From assembly GCA_903813345.2 (NCBI GenBank), contig CAIIXF020000001.1, positions 52,719,885 through 52,783,884 on the forward strand: a stretch of 64,000 nt of DNA. Reading direction: 5' to 3'. The DNA comes from Owenia fusiformis. Taxonomy: Eukaryota > Annelida > Polychaeta > Sabellida > Oweniidae. This document shows positions 12,101 through 48,734 of this stretch, piece by piece (the stretch's first letter is position 1; each line of letters starts with the position of its first letter). Made by a program: the position numbers and the translations under genes. Under the pieces are notes generated by a model. That model ran no database searches and was not told where the DNA came from. It saw only the letters and a program-made list of their open reading frames with translations.

Positions 12101-15100
12101 TTTTCTATACATAATTACTCGCATGTTCATTCTTGTTTCCAGGTACTTTAGTTTGCCAGTCAGGGTGTGTTCTAGAGAGCCTAGATAACTATGTAAGCGA
12201 AAAAGGGTTCATCTTCCCCCTTGACTTGGGTGCAAAGGGCAGTTGCCATATTGGAGGAAATGTCTCCACCAATGCAGGAGGTCTCAGGCTACTCAGATAT
12301 GGCTCTCTGCATGGATCTGTGCTGGGTGTAGAAGCTGTAAGTCTTATCTTCGTCTATGATCCATAAAATGTAAAAATAAGCAAGTTCATTACACAGTAAA
12401 ACCTGTATATAGTGATGTGAACACCTATGGAGCCACAAAAAAGTGTTCACTCTAGGTAGGTGCTCACTATAAAGAGGGAATTTATGCAGGAGTCGATGTG
12501 CAATGTATCTTGAAGTGGTGTTCACTAAACACAGGTGTTCACTTGAGAGAGGTGTTCACCGAGACAGGTTTTACTGTATCATGTTTCATTAATACATCAT
12601 AAAATGACACTAAACAAGTGCACTTAGCACTTGGAGTCTACTTAAATGGAACCTTGGGAATTCATTTTATACACATCTTCCCTTGTTTTTAAATTCCCAT
12701 GTAAGAACTTTCAAGGCAAGCTTATATTTGCTAAAATGATCTGAATTGCCTGAAGTATAGAACTCATGGCCAATTAATTTGGGTATCCCACTTAATAGAA
12801 TACATTGGCTGATGCCTAGACGTCCTCTACTTGAGGCAAAATACACATTAAAGAGGGTCTTAAATGTGCAGTCTAATGTTTTCAGTAATATCTTGTTCCA
12901 TATTATTCGGAAATATTGCTTTCATCCTCACATTTCATTGTGATTTTATTTTGTCAATAAAATGAATAAAATAATTGAATATTGGCTGGTTCATTTGTTT
13001 CCTTTTACAGCCAGTCTGGGAATTTTTAGTCAAATTTGTATTGTAATAAATTTTAGATGAACATATCTTGCATTGTGTCTATTTTCTGTTAATTTAGTGA
13101 AAACACTCAGTCATATTAATACATATACTTAAAATTAAAAGGAAAAAGTTAAAACTTAAGATGTAAAGTAGTTATTATCACTGCCCATATACATGTAGTT
13201 GTTGTATTTTGTTTACCACCAATGAAGGTGAGCAATACCTCTTGGGTATATCCCGTATATATACGGTCGTAATTTACGTAATTAACCTTGAAGATAGACC
13301 CAGAAACCCCTCCTTGAAGGAGCCCTGTGTTCTTTTATGTGCACTTATACATAGACATACAAGTACACGCCACAGCCTTTTGTACGAGTTGCGGACCACT
13401 CAGTCAAACACCCTGAAGTACTTCACGCATACAAGCAAATTTAGTCTTGCCTGAACCAGGGATCGAATCCGGGACCTATTGCGTAAGAGGTACATGCGCT
13501 ACCGCTGAGCTACACGGGTGGACTTAGTGTATGATTTAACTCATTTTATCCATTGTGTTCAGCATAACTGTTGTTACTTAAAAGTTTCTGACATTTTACA
13601 TATTAAAATATTTAACCCTGTGTATTCTGTTGCAGGTGTTAGCAGATGGTAGAGTGATAGACTGTCTGTCCACACTGCGTAAAGACAACACTGGCTATGA
13701 CATGAAGCAAATGTTTATAGGATCAGAGGGCACTTTAGGAATGGTCACTGCTGTATCTGTTCTATGCCCAACTAGACCCAAGGCATGCAATGTGGCCTTT
13801 CTGGGTAAGTTATGTATGGGAAATGTTTATTAAGTGAATGAGACACACGTCTTATATTTCTATGCTGTTGTATATTTTAGCCATTCCAGGTGAGAAGAAC
13901 ACAAAGCAGGAGATTATAGGCATATTATAATCATTTCATGATTGTATCAGTTCCTTTTCGTTGTTCTCATGATATTATTGAGAAAAGATGTAACAGCCTC
14001 CAAAACTTATATTTTGAGATAACTATATGGGTTAGATAAAAAACATGAAACATGTGCTAAGCACACCTTAAGGCTCATCTCATGCTATATGCTTAACGTT
14101 TAATAAATCATAAAAGAGACACCATCTTGTATTCCAGGCTGCACTAACTTCGCAGATGTTCTTTCCACATTCAAATCTGCCAAGGGTATGCTAGGAGAAA
14201 TACTCTCAGCTTTTGAATTTTTGGATCATCAGGTAAAGTTAAATTGATACACACATCATCCCATTTCTCAAAATTATAATTTCAAGAGGAACGTTCTGGG
14301 CTGATTGAGATCAGATGCATCATTGTGTAGCCTAATTAAGAATTAATAAAGAATGATTAACAGTGTGTGCGTTTGTGAATATACCCAATACAGTTTTCAA
14401 TGGAGGAAAGGACTCTCAACATGACACTTATTAGTGTTGTTCACCACAGCTATCCAATATTAGTTGTTTGCTCGAAAATTCAATATCAAAAGGTTTTGGT
14501 TATTATACACTGGGATTCATCTCAGGAAATTTTCATATAAAAAAATAAATTGATTGAATTCTTCAGCTGTTGACCATCCTAAAGATGTTGATTGCAAAGT
14601 TACATGATTTAATGTAAATGTTCGCTAAGAATTATAATGATGAAATATGTTTCAGTGTATAGAGGTTGTAGAACAGCATCTTGATGGTGTTAAGAGTCCA
14701 CTAGAGACTGATTACCCATTCTATGTTCTCATTGAGACGTCAGGATCAAATGCTGAACATGATGAGGAGAAACTTAATCAGTTCCTTGAATCAGTCATGT
14801 CCAAGGGAACAGTACAGGATGGCACTGTCGCTACTGATATGACCAAAATAAAGGTGGGTTTTAGGACAATAACAGTCAAGGTGTCAAGAAAAACCTGTAA
14901 AGTGAAACACTTCCAAGTCATTTTACCCATTAAAAGGCAAATTAACTAATTAACCAATTAATTTAAGGCCAAAGCTTTTTATGTCATGACAAAAGTGGTG
15001 ACATATTGTTATGGTTTCAATTTTTTGTGATGTCGGTCAGTCTCTGGCAATCAACATCTGTAACAAATGGCATGCGGTGACATTTTGCATGTAAATGACT

Positions 15101-17028
15101 TGTCTGAAAATATCAAAGCTTGAAAATAATCTTCAGCCCGATCAGTATGCCCAGTGATAAGTTCTAATTGAAAAAATACTCGCACCTTGTTCAGTATGAA
15201 TTAATAATTTAGGGTTATTACGATGAGAATTACAGTTGTTGCCCTTTAACTTCATGTAAAATGAACCTCTGTATTTGAAGAGGTACAAGTATCAAACCAT
15301 TCCACTTATACAGGTTTTACTGTAAATATAGTAGGACATGTTCTCATCAATAAATTGGTCCCCTTTCCCCCAAGTAAAAAACAATAGGCCTAGATGGTAA
15401 AGTAAATCTTGATACATCATACTGTAGTATTCTATTACAAGACAGCTAATAATGTGCTTTCAATGAGAGATTAAAACTGAATCTAAATTATTTTTTATTA
15501 GACAGATACTAATTTGTGGTTGGGATTATATGAATACTTCATCGAGATAATTGGACACCACAATTATTAAATAGTTGTCAATAATCATGCTAATAATATT
15601 AGAATGCATATCTGAGTAAATATTCTGAGCCAAATTCAGAATTTTAAATGCTGTTAATCCAGTTTTCATTTTGAGAATCTATTTCCTGTCATGACTGTCA
15701 AGAAACATGGCCTCCAAAACCAAATTTTTGCTTCCAATTTTCAAAACGATATATATTCATGGATCAGCTATTTTTGGCACCTGAACCCATCCTAATAGAA
15801 AGGTTAGACTATTTTCTTGAAAAGTATTACTTGAAATCCCCAATTTCAGTCCCAGAAGTCTGTGAAAGTCACTTTAAAAGACCAATTTGTAATGTTTGAA
15901 CCATTTTGTGTCATGCTGATGAGTTATGCAATTTTTTTTGATTAAAAAAGAATTGTTTGAACATAGTTTTCTTGTTCATTTCCCATTTGCTTCCACACCC
16001 CCTCCCCAGTTGCCATGGTTACACAAATTGCCATGGTTACCCATAGCAGTATAATTAAAATTCGACAAATGAAGCAAATAATTGATGATTTGATAACATA
16101 AAATCTATTGATAAAATTCTGTCTGTTAGTTTTAATGAAGTAAATAGATTGTTTCAAATTTTACATTGCATATTTGATTTCATACTTACCAGTACTCATT
16201 TTACTACAGGCAATATGGGGCCTGAGGGAGAGAATAGCAGAGGCGTTGCTTCATGATGGCTACTGTTATAAGTATGACATCTCTTTACCTATCAACAAGA
16301 TATACGACTTGGTTGAGGTGATGAGAAACAGACTCGAAAAAACTGCTGTTCGGAGTGTAGGATACGGACACCTTGGTGATGGTAAGTTAACAACCTATTA
16401 TTTTATAATTTAATAGTTATTTGATGTCTTATCATAGATGTTTTTATAGATTTTCTCAAGTTTCAATTGCCACATGTATAAAAAAAGTTCTAATTAAGTC
16501 CAGTCTTTGCAGGGGTAGCAGTAAGACAGTGGCTTATGGAATCAAACTAAATCTCCTCCTGCTCACCTTAACCCGCCATAATTAAAGACTATTTCATGAA
16601 GCATACGCTGTATAAGTCGCAAATAATGACAGCAAGCCTAAATTAATGATACTAAGTAACTATCAGTAACTACCTTCAAAAGAAGATTTGAAATATATAT
16701 TTCCCGAGCATGTACATGTAAGATCCTTTTCCTCTGATCTGCTTTGGTCACAGTTTTCTCATATGTATTTATAGGTAACCTTCACTACAACACAACATCT
16801 AGAGAGTTTAATAAGGACCTATATGGTCAAATAGAGCCCTTTATCTTTGAATGGACTGCCCAGCACAAGGGAAGCATTAGTGCAGAGCATGGTATGGGCT
16901 TTATGAAGAAAAACTATATGAGATACAGTAAATCTGAAGGAGCTTTTGATTTGATGACTCAGATGAAGCAGCTAATGGACCCCAATGGTATATTAAATCC
17001 GTATAAAACATTACCCAAGCAGTATTAG
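9127..17028 (+). CDS. D2HGDH: D-2-hydroxyglutarate dehydrogenase, mitochondrial (complete, 9 exons)
   Basis: FAD- and metal-dependent oxidation of D-2-hydroxyglutarate to 2-oxoglutarate, with electrons passing to ETF. Exons: 9127-9445, 11419-11526, 11719-11808, 12143-12336, 13636-13804, 14138-14232, 14656-14853, 16210-16381 and 16775-17028. They are phase-consistent and encode 532 residues (human about 521). The first ~45 residues are basic and rich in Ser and Thr, as expected of a mitochondrial presequence, which supports the ATG at 9127. FAD-binding PCMH motifs: [14 protein letters not shown] (137-150), [15 protein letters not shown] (205-219), [10 protein letters not shown] (266-275). C-terminal substrate and metal motifs: LRERIAEAL (396-404), YKYD (411-414), GHLGDGNLHYN with His445 and His452, and SAEHGMG with Glu486, matching the known Zn ligands of the human enzyme at an offset of 11. 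It ends [13 protein letters not shown]. All key residues are present, so it is probably functional. Confidence 0.97.
9790..10093 (+). repeat. Two direct ~100-bp repeats in D2HGDH intron 1
   Basis: The block from TACCATATAATGATAT to GGAATTACCCC occurs at about 9790-9890 and again at 9994-10093, about 204 bp apart. GGAATTAC-CCC also recurs within each block. This looks like a local duplication without mobile-element ends. Confidence 0.7.
10199..11324. mobile_element. Tc1/mariner-superfamily element with CAGGGTGGGCC termini
   Basis: The inverted ends CAGGGTGGGCCAAAAAAAAC and their complement continue to AATACCCAACTT, flanked by TA on both sides (1,126 bp). It lies wholly in D2HGDH intron 1, leaving 94 bp before the exon 2 acceptor. 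The subterminal arms also pair (10240-10560 with 11000-11280). A 24-C run sits at 10601-10624. The core carries a broken transposase on the minus strand. Confidence 0.93.
10625..10985 (-). pseudogene. Tc1/mariner transposase relic (C-terminal half of DDE domain)
   Basis: Read on the minus strand, the core of the 10199-11324 element encodes [20 protein letters not shown], then [15 protein letters not shown] and [13 protein letters not shown]. This is the second-aspartate block and the WPPNSPD block of Tc1/mariner-type transposases. The N-terminal half is missing and the frame breaks after the last block, so it is not functional. The Asp-Asn-Ala-Pro-type motif is altered to DIASYH. Confidence 0.82.
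11976..12088 (+). repeat. Dispersed ~130-bp repeat, copy 3
   Basis: Same family as 5924-6060, with TTTGTGGACAGTGTTCAG, GCATCTGTGACAAATTCTT and ACTGGTGATGAAATTTTGTC. It lies in the D2HGDH intron before exon 4. Confidence 0.68.
12394..12576. mobile_element. Short CAGTAAAACCTG-type MITE
   Basis: Ends CAGTAAAACCTG and CAGGTTTTACTG, 183 bp apart, with GTGTTCAC motifs repeated internally in both orientations. The right flank is TA; the left flank is CA, possibly mutated. It lies 57 bp into the D2HGDH intron after exon 4 and shares termini with 2563-3765. Confidence 0.82.
13215..13523 (-). mobile_element. tRNA-derived SINE
   Basis: On the minus strand the head reads as a tRNA-like gene: GTGTAGCTCAGCGGTAGCG (A box, 13501-13512 in plus coordinates) and GGATTCGATCC (B box, 13460-13470). 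A ~230-bp non-tRNA body follows. The head is preserved well enough to recognise both RNA polymerase III promoter boxes. It lies in a D2HGDH intron. The tail boundary near 13215 is approximate and no target duplication was identified. Confidence 0.82.
14994..15110 (+). repeat. Dispersed ~130-bp repeat, copy 4
   Basis: The most diverged copy of the 5924-6060 family, keeping TTTTTTGTGATGTCGGTCAG, CATCTGTAACAAATGGCATG and GGTGACATTTTGCATG. It lies in D2HGDH intron 7. Confidence 0.55.
15311..15322. repeat. Solo CAGGTTTTACTG end
   Basis: Identical to the right terminus of the elements at 2563-3765 and 12394-12576, followed by TA. No matching left end is seen within several hundred bases, so this is a truncated or decayed copy. 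Confidence 0.5.
16009..16040. promoter_or_regulatory. Two tandem GCCATGGTTAC motifs (X-box-like)
   Basis: GTTGCCATGGTTAC and ATTGCCATGGTTAC occur 18 bp apart in D2HGDH intron 7. The first half-site matches the RFX X-box half GTTGCC and the second half is imperfect. This is motif similarity only. Confidence 0.25.
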
Positions 17029-18357
17029 GACTGTTGTCTGATATAGAGCCTCTATACAGTCAATAACATCCAGGGTAGATTCAAAACTAATTTGACGTAG
17101 AAACAAGGACACATTTTGATGCCGATCCAAAGTTCGACGTAGAAATGACGTCAAATGTTTTTGCTTGTTATTTTTTTGTCAGTTAAACGATGTCAAAAAT
17201 TGATACAGATTCATCGATAAATTGATGCTGAAACAATGCCTCAATTTTGGTGCCAAATGCTGGTGTAGCGAACAATAAAAGCCGATCATAAAAATTGATC
17301 TACAGGTTGTATTTACAGAGTGGTTCAATTTGTGGTTACATTTGTATCTGTGTTTTGCACCGGTTTTGCAGAGATTATGAAATATCATGTAACATAATAA
17401 TAATTCAATTTAACTTATGCATTTATTAATCATTTAAAAAATGATTTGATATTTGAACAATTTTTAACCACCTTGGAGAAAAACTGTAAAATTGTGCCAT
17501 GCAAAATCACTGTCTATGTGTCTAGTCAAGTGGATATATAAGTAAAACTTCAAATCAAGAAAATATTCCGTTAGATATTTTTGTGTTTTTTTATTTTAGA
17601 AAAAAGTGAAATTAAATGTGTAGAAGTTTAAAAATGTAAAACTTAATTGAAAATCTACTTTCTTAGATTTGCAGTATGTAATTAAACACACATATCCGAG
17701 GTAGGTGGTTGTTGATTACTGAGAGATAAACAATGGATGAAGTGTTTTAAATGCCATTTATTGAGATGTAAATAACCTTTTATAAGTATTTTTATAATAA
17801 TTTATTTGTTTAAAAATCAAAATCAAAATGATGTTGAACTGAATTGCACTAATTTTATATTCGTATTGGAAAATGTAACTATTAATGTAAAATGTATCTC
17901 ATAAGCCAAGGTATGGCTCGCTATTTTACGTGACACTTAAATGAATAAATAAATATGTTTATTCTCAACATGTTTTTATAAACAAACATGAAATCAAAGA
18001 CAGACATGTGATATTTGCTTATGTAAACACTCTTTGGGATTTAATAAATACTCAGTCATTTTTATACCCTTTGCACTCGTTCGATTTCACTTCTTAAACG
18101 AGAGCTTCTTCTTAGTTTATAACTAGACTCTGCGCGCAGGGTATCATTTTTAATACACAAATTAAATATTATTCTATATCTCTAGATGGTCATTGTTAGA
18201 GACCAACTCTCAAATGCGATTCCGTAATCAAACGTTATGTTGCATAAATTTCACATGTTCCTGATTCACCAAAATGATCAGTTTTAAAATAGCTAGTATT
18301 TCAATGAATGTAGCCATAATGTTTCACTGAAAATTATGTTCGGCGGTAATAGGGAAA
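17029..18357. other. Convergent intergenic region, 3' UTRs of D2HGDH and the esterase
   Basis: The D2HGDH stop at 17026-17028 and the esterase stop at 18358-18360 face each other. A plus-strand AATAAA lies at 17274-17279, a plausible D2HGDH poly(A) signal. TTTATT at about 17958 would serve the minus-strand esterase gene. No other gene is seen. Confidence 0.6.
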
Positions 18358-44132
<25,775 letters not shown>

Positions 44133-44760
44133 TTTAGTAATTTTAATCTTTGAACAAGAATCTCTCGATCGAAGTTCACGTAGGAGTAACTGTAACTTAG
44201 TTTACACGTTTAATACTTTTCTAATCTGAGATGATACTCATCCAAGCAGATATTACTATTAAGGATGTCAAGTGGGATGATGTGACACGTTATCTCTTTG
44301 TATAATACTTTAATAAAAGCTTGTCGTAAGCATTAACCCCAAAGCAGGTACTGGGGTAAATTGATTTTTATCCCAGTGGTGATACTCATCCCATCATTTT
44401 TCATGCAGAAGTATGCGACAGTAGATAGGGGTATTTTGGTGATAATGATGGTCTAATTTTGGGAATCGATTTTCATCGAAAACTTTGAAATTATAGATTT
44501 TTGCACTTTCCTTTCAATGTAGATTTATTTTCTTTATGAAAAAATGTATACGTTAAATATCACAGAAAACAATAAATACAATTTTATTTCAATTATTTTC
44601 TTTATGCAATCATAAAGACTTTATAGAAATGAATTGCAGTGAACACCCTAATAGGATAGTTTCTAAATAGCAGAAAAATCAATGAAATCTCGTGCTGCCA
44701 TCTTTTATTCAGCTTTTAACTCGGGCTAGAGCTCCATTCATTTACATGCTAAAATCTTGG

Positions 44761-45130
44761 AAAAGTGGCTTAATTTCATGATTTATCAAAGTGTGTTTGT
44801 TGAATCTGTATAAAACTTGAATGATATACCACATGATGACCCTGTTTATGTACATGTTGTGATTAAACATGCAAATGTTGATTGACATACAAATAATCCA
44901 CGGATTTAAAGAATTTTAGCATTGCATCAATGGACATTTGGCCCAAGTTTTTTTAAATTGTTATAGAAAATTATTCAAATTACATAACTGTGTAAATCAA
45001 AGCTATTATAGGAGAAAACGTTTCACTGAATTCAATTATGCCATTTAAAAGAAGGTAATGTAAGTCATTAGAGGTCTAATATGCAAGTCTCTTAAAATCT
45101 CACGAAAAACGAGATTTAGCGAGATTTCAA
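44761..45130 (+). repeat. Dispersed repeat shared with 51317-52070, copy 1
   Basis: Shares AAAACTTGAATG, ATGACCCTGTT, TTAAGAATTxTAxCATTGCAT, ACATAACTGT, TTCAxTGAATTCAA and AAGTCATTAGAGGT in the same order with 51317-52070. There the block is interrupted by the 51599-51895 element. Class unknown. Confidence 0.72.
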
Positions 45131-46235
45131 AAGCTATATGGAAACTATACTATTGGGTGTATAAACCGGTTCAACATAACATTTATCTAAGTGCCCCTTT
45201 AACCATCTGCTATTTTCATGAAGCTGCAGTAATTGTTATTATACGTTATCTATTACGTTGAAGATAATTTGTAAGATTTTTAATTTGAAATGTTAGTCAG
45301 TCACAAGCAATATCCGACAGCTCGAATTATGGAGTGAGAATTCCAGAAGCACTCGTTGCCATAGCCTGCGCCCTCAAAACCAGATGTAAAAGGGTAGGTG
45401 GTCCTATCAAATTTTGGTCCTACTCTCTATTGATTTATATGGTTACCTAATTACAATTATTTATAGTCAGGGCCAGTAAGGGCCGTAAGGAAAGGGGACC
45501 ATGATCCCCGGGGGACCATAATATCTTTTACACCGGGTTTGCCACTATCCAAATCCGCGTTTGGAAAAAAGCGAACGATTCGTTCGTGTTATTTTCGATA
45601 GTTTTCAAACCAGAATTTTGTTAGCTTTTATTAGAAGGGTTCCTCGTAATTAACTTTTAACTCCCATGGCGATGTTTCGGAATGGAGAGGGGCGTAGTCA
45701 ACTTTCAGTCAGGGGATGTGATCAACAATTTTGTTTGACAATAATGTTACTTGTAACCTTGTCAAACGTTATTATTGTATTATTGTATGTATAGTATATA
45801 TTTGAAATAAATGATTATTAAAAAAAAAAAATTTGTTTCGGTTTTCCGCGTGGGGGTTTAGGCTATATCTATGACGGATATGTTTTTTTACATTTAAAAT
45901 TCTTTTTTATTTCTGATATTTTGAAATGATAGATATGTTGACTAGCACCGCTACGGACTTTTTACGAGATGTTTTGCGTTCATTAAAGTGGTGATAATTA
46001 AAGTGCCTTGTATAAACTAGATAATTAATTAATAATTAAAATAATTTTACACTATGTGCCTAGTGTAAAATTCTCCAATAAAAGAGCAAAAGCATAGCCA
46101 CACATCCATGTTTTTATGATTATACAATGACATATTTGGGGGGGGGGGTGCAGCTTCGATTAAAGATTATTTTAAGAGTCATACAATCTATTTTAAAGAA
46201 ACATGTATGAGTTCTATCCAAACCATAGGTACGCC

Positions 46236-46279
46236 AATTGCAATGGGGAAAAGGGTTGCCAAACTTATGGAGGGGAGTG
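46236..46279. repeat. Solo end of CACTCCCCTCCATAAG-type MITE
   Basis: AATGGGGAAAAGGGTTGCCA through TTATGGAGGGGAGTG matches the right terminus of the element at 58221-59095 and is followed by TA. The other end is not seen. Confidence 0.75.
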
Positions 46280-46592
46280 TACAGAATCCACGCCATATTT
46301 ATTACCCTAAACTTACAGCTTTTCATAGATTTTAATGATTTTCTAATATACTATTCAAATTCAGTTTCGATCGATGTGGATAGTTAAAGAATATGGCATC
46401 TTGTGACTGTCTAGCTAGAGTGTTCAATTAATTGACATTCTGCTTATCGTTTAATGACTGCTTATCATTTATTAACAGCCAATATTCACATCGATTCTCT
46501 CTTATGTTTATTCGGATCCTTTTCATCTTTACTTTTGGGTCCAATGCTTTGATTTCCAATACAAAAAGTGCGCAACTCGAACTTGAGTTCAT

Positions 46593-47774
46593 CTAGTTAG
46601 CACACATCTCTATACATTGTGATTGGGCCGACTGGGTCGATACGATAGGTGTCGATACGAAAGAGCTGAACCTATAGCTATAGTGACGATAGGTGGTGCT
46701 TGCATTTGTTTTCCGAGATGGTCTTTTTTGTTCCATTGTGACAATGCTTCTGAAAAAATCTAAAACTGTTTTCCTGAACGGCATGTTAATTGAATAGTAG
46801 AGAATGAAATTCACTGTGAAGTTTAAACTTTGCATAAAGTTTGTGATAATAGTTGCGATTTCAAAAATGGGACTCGTGGACGAATCTTCACGAAAAATGT
46901 TTATCAACTTGAGAAGTTCAGCGGGGAATACTAAGAGCAAAAATATTATAGCGATTGCTATGAGAATGTGCGTCAAGCGATTGCTCGATGACGTCACTGA
47001 TCTGTTACCATGACAATCAGGCATTCTGAATGATTTTCTTAATGTCTTTATCAAACAAACATTACTGATGATTAGAAGGATAAATGGGATGACGGCTCCG
47101 ATTAGGCTCCATAACAGTTTATATACAAGAAACCCCTGTTTGTAATCAGGATCGTATAATACACCCATATCTGCCATATACATTCCTTTTGATATTGTTC
47201 CATAGTTGCTGATCTTTAATGTCCAATATCTGGGAAGGGCGAATATGGCTGATATGACATAAACTAAGATTAATGTGACCTTGACCTTTGTCAAGGTCAT
47301 GCAACTACGTGCCCTCAAAGGAAAGAGTGCGACCGTGGCTCGACTAACGGCCATAACTACAGTTAACGCTGTTGAGGAGAGTATGAACATATTGATGATC
47401 CCAGAATGGTACACTCTGTAGTAAAGCATGAAGCATTCTGTGTCGTAGATAATAGTTCGGTGCATAAAGCCAAGAGGAAATTCAGCCACACAGAATAGAA
47501 AATCCGAAACTGCCAAAGCAATAAGGAAAATATGTCCCGACTTTTCCATTTCATCCATTTTAGCTTGCAGTCGTTTTCGGGTCAGAATTATCATATTAAG
47601 TAGATTACCCAATATTCCCAGTGATAATACTATCGGCAAAGCAATCGTTTCCACCCAATACCTTACAGGCGTGGCAGAGCTTTCCCAATTGGCATCTTCT
47701 CCATAATCGGTCATATTTTCCAAATGCGACGTGACCATATCATGTTCATAAAATTCCTCGAACGTCTCATTCAT
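46593..47774 (-). CDS. Rhodopsin-family (class A) GPCR, peptide-receptor-like, single exon
   Basis: Intronless 393-residue receptor with an N-glycosylation-rich N-terminus (Asn2, Asn20) and seven hydrophobic segments starting near residues 42, 81, 118, 164, 215, 267 and 304. Class A landmarks: Gly56-Asn57 in TM1, LAVSD with Asp91 in TM2, Cys114 before TM3, Pro230 in TM5, Pro284 in TM6, and NFILY (322-326) in place of NPxxY. NFILY/NFVLY is common in invertebrate FMRFamide-type and related neuropeptide receptors, so I infer a peptide ligand. The DRY motif is replaced by Ser-Arg-Ala (144-146) and extracellular loop 2 has no Cys to pair with Cys114. Basic residues follow TM7 and the C-tail is Ser/Thr-rich. 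The Met at 47774 is the first in frame and gives a sensible N-terminus. The specific ligand is unknown. Confidence 0.9.
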   Translation of the reverse strand: MNETFEEFYEHDMVTSHLENMTDYGEDANWESSATPVRYWVETIALPIVLSLGILGNLLNMIILTRKRLQAKMDEMEKSGHIFLIALAVSDFLFCVAEFPLGFMHRTIIYDTECFMLYYRVYHSGIINMFILSSTALTVVMAVSRATVALFPLRARSCMTLTKVKVTLILVYVISAIFALPRYWTLKISNYGTISKGMYMADMGVLYDPDYKQGFLVYKLLWSLIGAVIPFILLIISNVCLIKTLRKSFRMPDCHGNRSVTSSSNRLTHILIAIAIIFLLLVFPAELLKLINIFREDSSTSPIFEIATIITNFMQSLNFTVNFILYYSINMPFRKTVLDFFRSIVTMEQKRPSRKTNASTTYRHYSYRFSSFVSTPIVSTQSAQSQCIEMCAN

Positions 47775-48450
47775 TCTGCTGTAATATATTCTAATAATTA
47801 ATCTGATTTCCTAAAACGTCTTGGTCAAATGCAATTATGATTACGTTTTGTCTGTTGTCAAACAAAAACAAAATTTGATACGCCCTTGGAGACTTTGTGT
47901 TTACTAGTATTCCATTGTACTTTGCATCTTCAGCGTGAGCACTATTAAATTGTGAACTTTGTTGTCGATGTGCTAATAATCTGTTTAATGGTTGGGCCGT
48001 CTCGGTTTAACGGCAACTCGCTCGAAGTATCTGAAAAATTAAACAAACGATATATTTTATACAAGTAGGCTACGTGATGCGTCTATGTCACATGTGTGCC
48101 TATGAAATTGAAACTTACTCCGTGATCTTAAAATTAAAACACAACCCACGTCTATTATTCTTCCGATTAACAACATAGTGACATGTAATCAGAGATTGGG
48201 GGTGTGATGAGGTATATCTAAAAATGCTCAGAGATCAGTATGTGGAATTATCCACTATTTAAAAAAAATACATTTCATTGAAGGTTCGTCTTATATAAGG
48301 GCTAGCGTGTAATTTCGCTTATATGATAATGGAATTGAATTCTTTGTCTTGCATCCGATGTGTTAATACATGGTACATACAACACAATCAAACATAAAGC
48401 TTGAACCTGAAAACTCGAAAACGCGCTATTAATGTTGTGCTTTGGAAATT
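47775..48450. other. Sequence upstream of the GPCR
   Basis: Presumed promoter and 5' UTR side of the GPCR gene. It is AT-rich with no recognisable repeat, exon or core promoter element. Confidence 0.35.
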
Positions 48451-48640
48451 AAGGTCAAAAGCTCGTTACACCAATATATGAATAGACCAAAACCTAGTAA
48501 CAGCAATAATAGGCCAAAAGCTAGTTACAGCAATATAATGATAGGTCAAAATCTAGTTACAGCAAAACAATGTCAAAAGGCTAGTTACAGCAATGTAAGG
48601 ATAAGTCCAAAACTTGGTTCAATTCAGAAAAATATGACTA
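48451..48640 (+). repeat. Degenerate ~30-bp minisatellite, about six units
   Basis: Units of 27-32 bp share (A)GGTCAAAAGCTAGTTACAGC followed by AATATAATGAT-like sequence. The best copies begin near 48451, 48510 and 48543. The array keeps an open plus-strand frame (48442-48732) that simply reflects the repeat and is not a credible protein. Confidence 0.75.
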
Positions 48641-48734
48641 TGTCTAAAATTAACCAAAACATGAACAGGTCAAAAGCTAGAAAGGTAGGCACATATCTAA
48701 AGCACCCTGGAGCACAACCAACATACTACTAGTC

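Larger units (their letters stand above)
44133..46592. other. Intergenic region upstream of esterase gene
   Basis: It lies between the esterase start (44132, minus strand) and the GPCR stop (46593, minus strand), so the esterase promoter should be in its left part; no core promoter element is recognisable. It contains a dispersed repeat at about 44761-45130 and a solo MITE end at 46236-46279. No gene is supported. Confidence 0.5.

Noticed and set aside
46804-47013. Plus-strand frame inside the GPCR
   Set aside because: Antisense shadow of a clear seven-transmembrane coding sequence.
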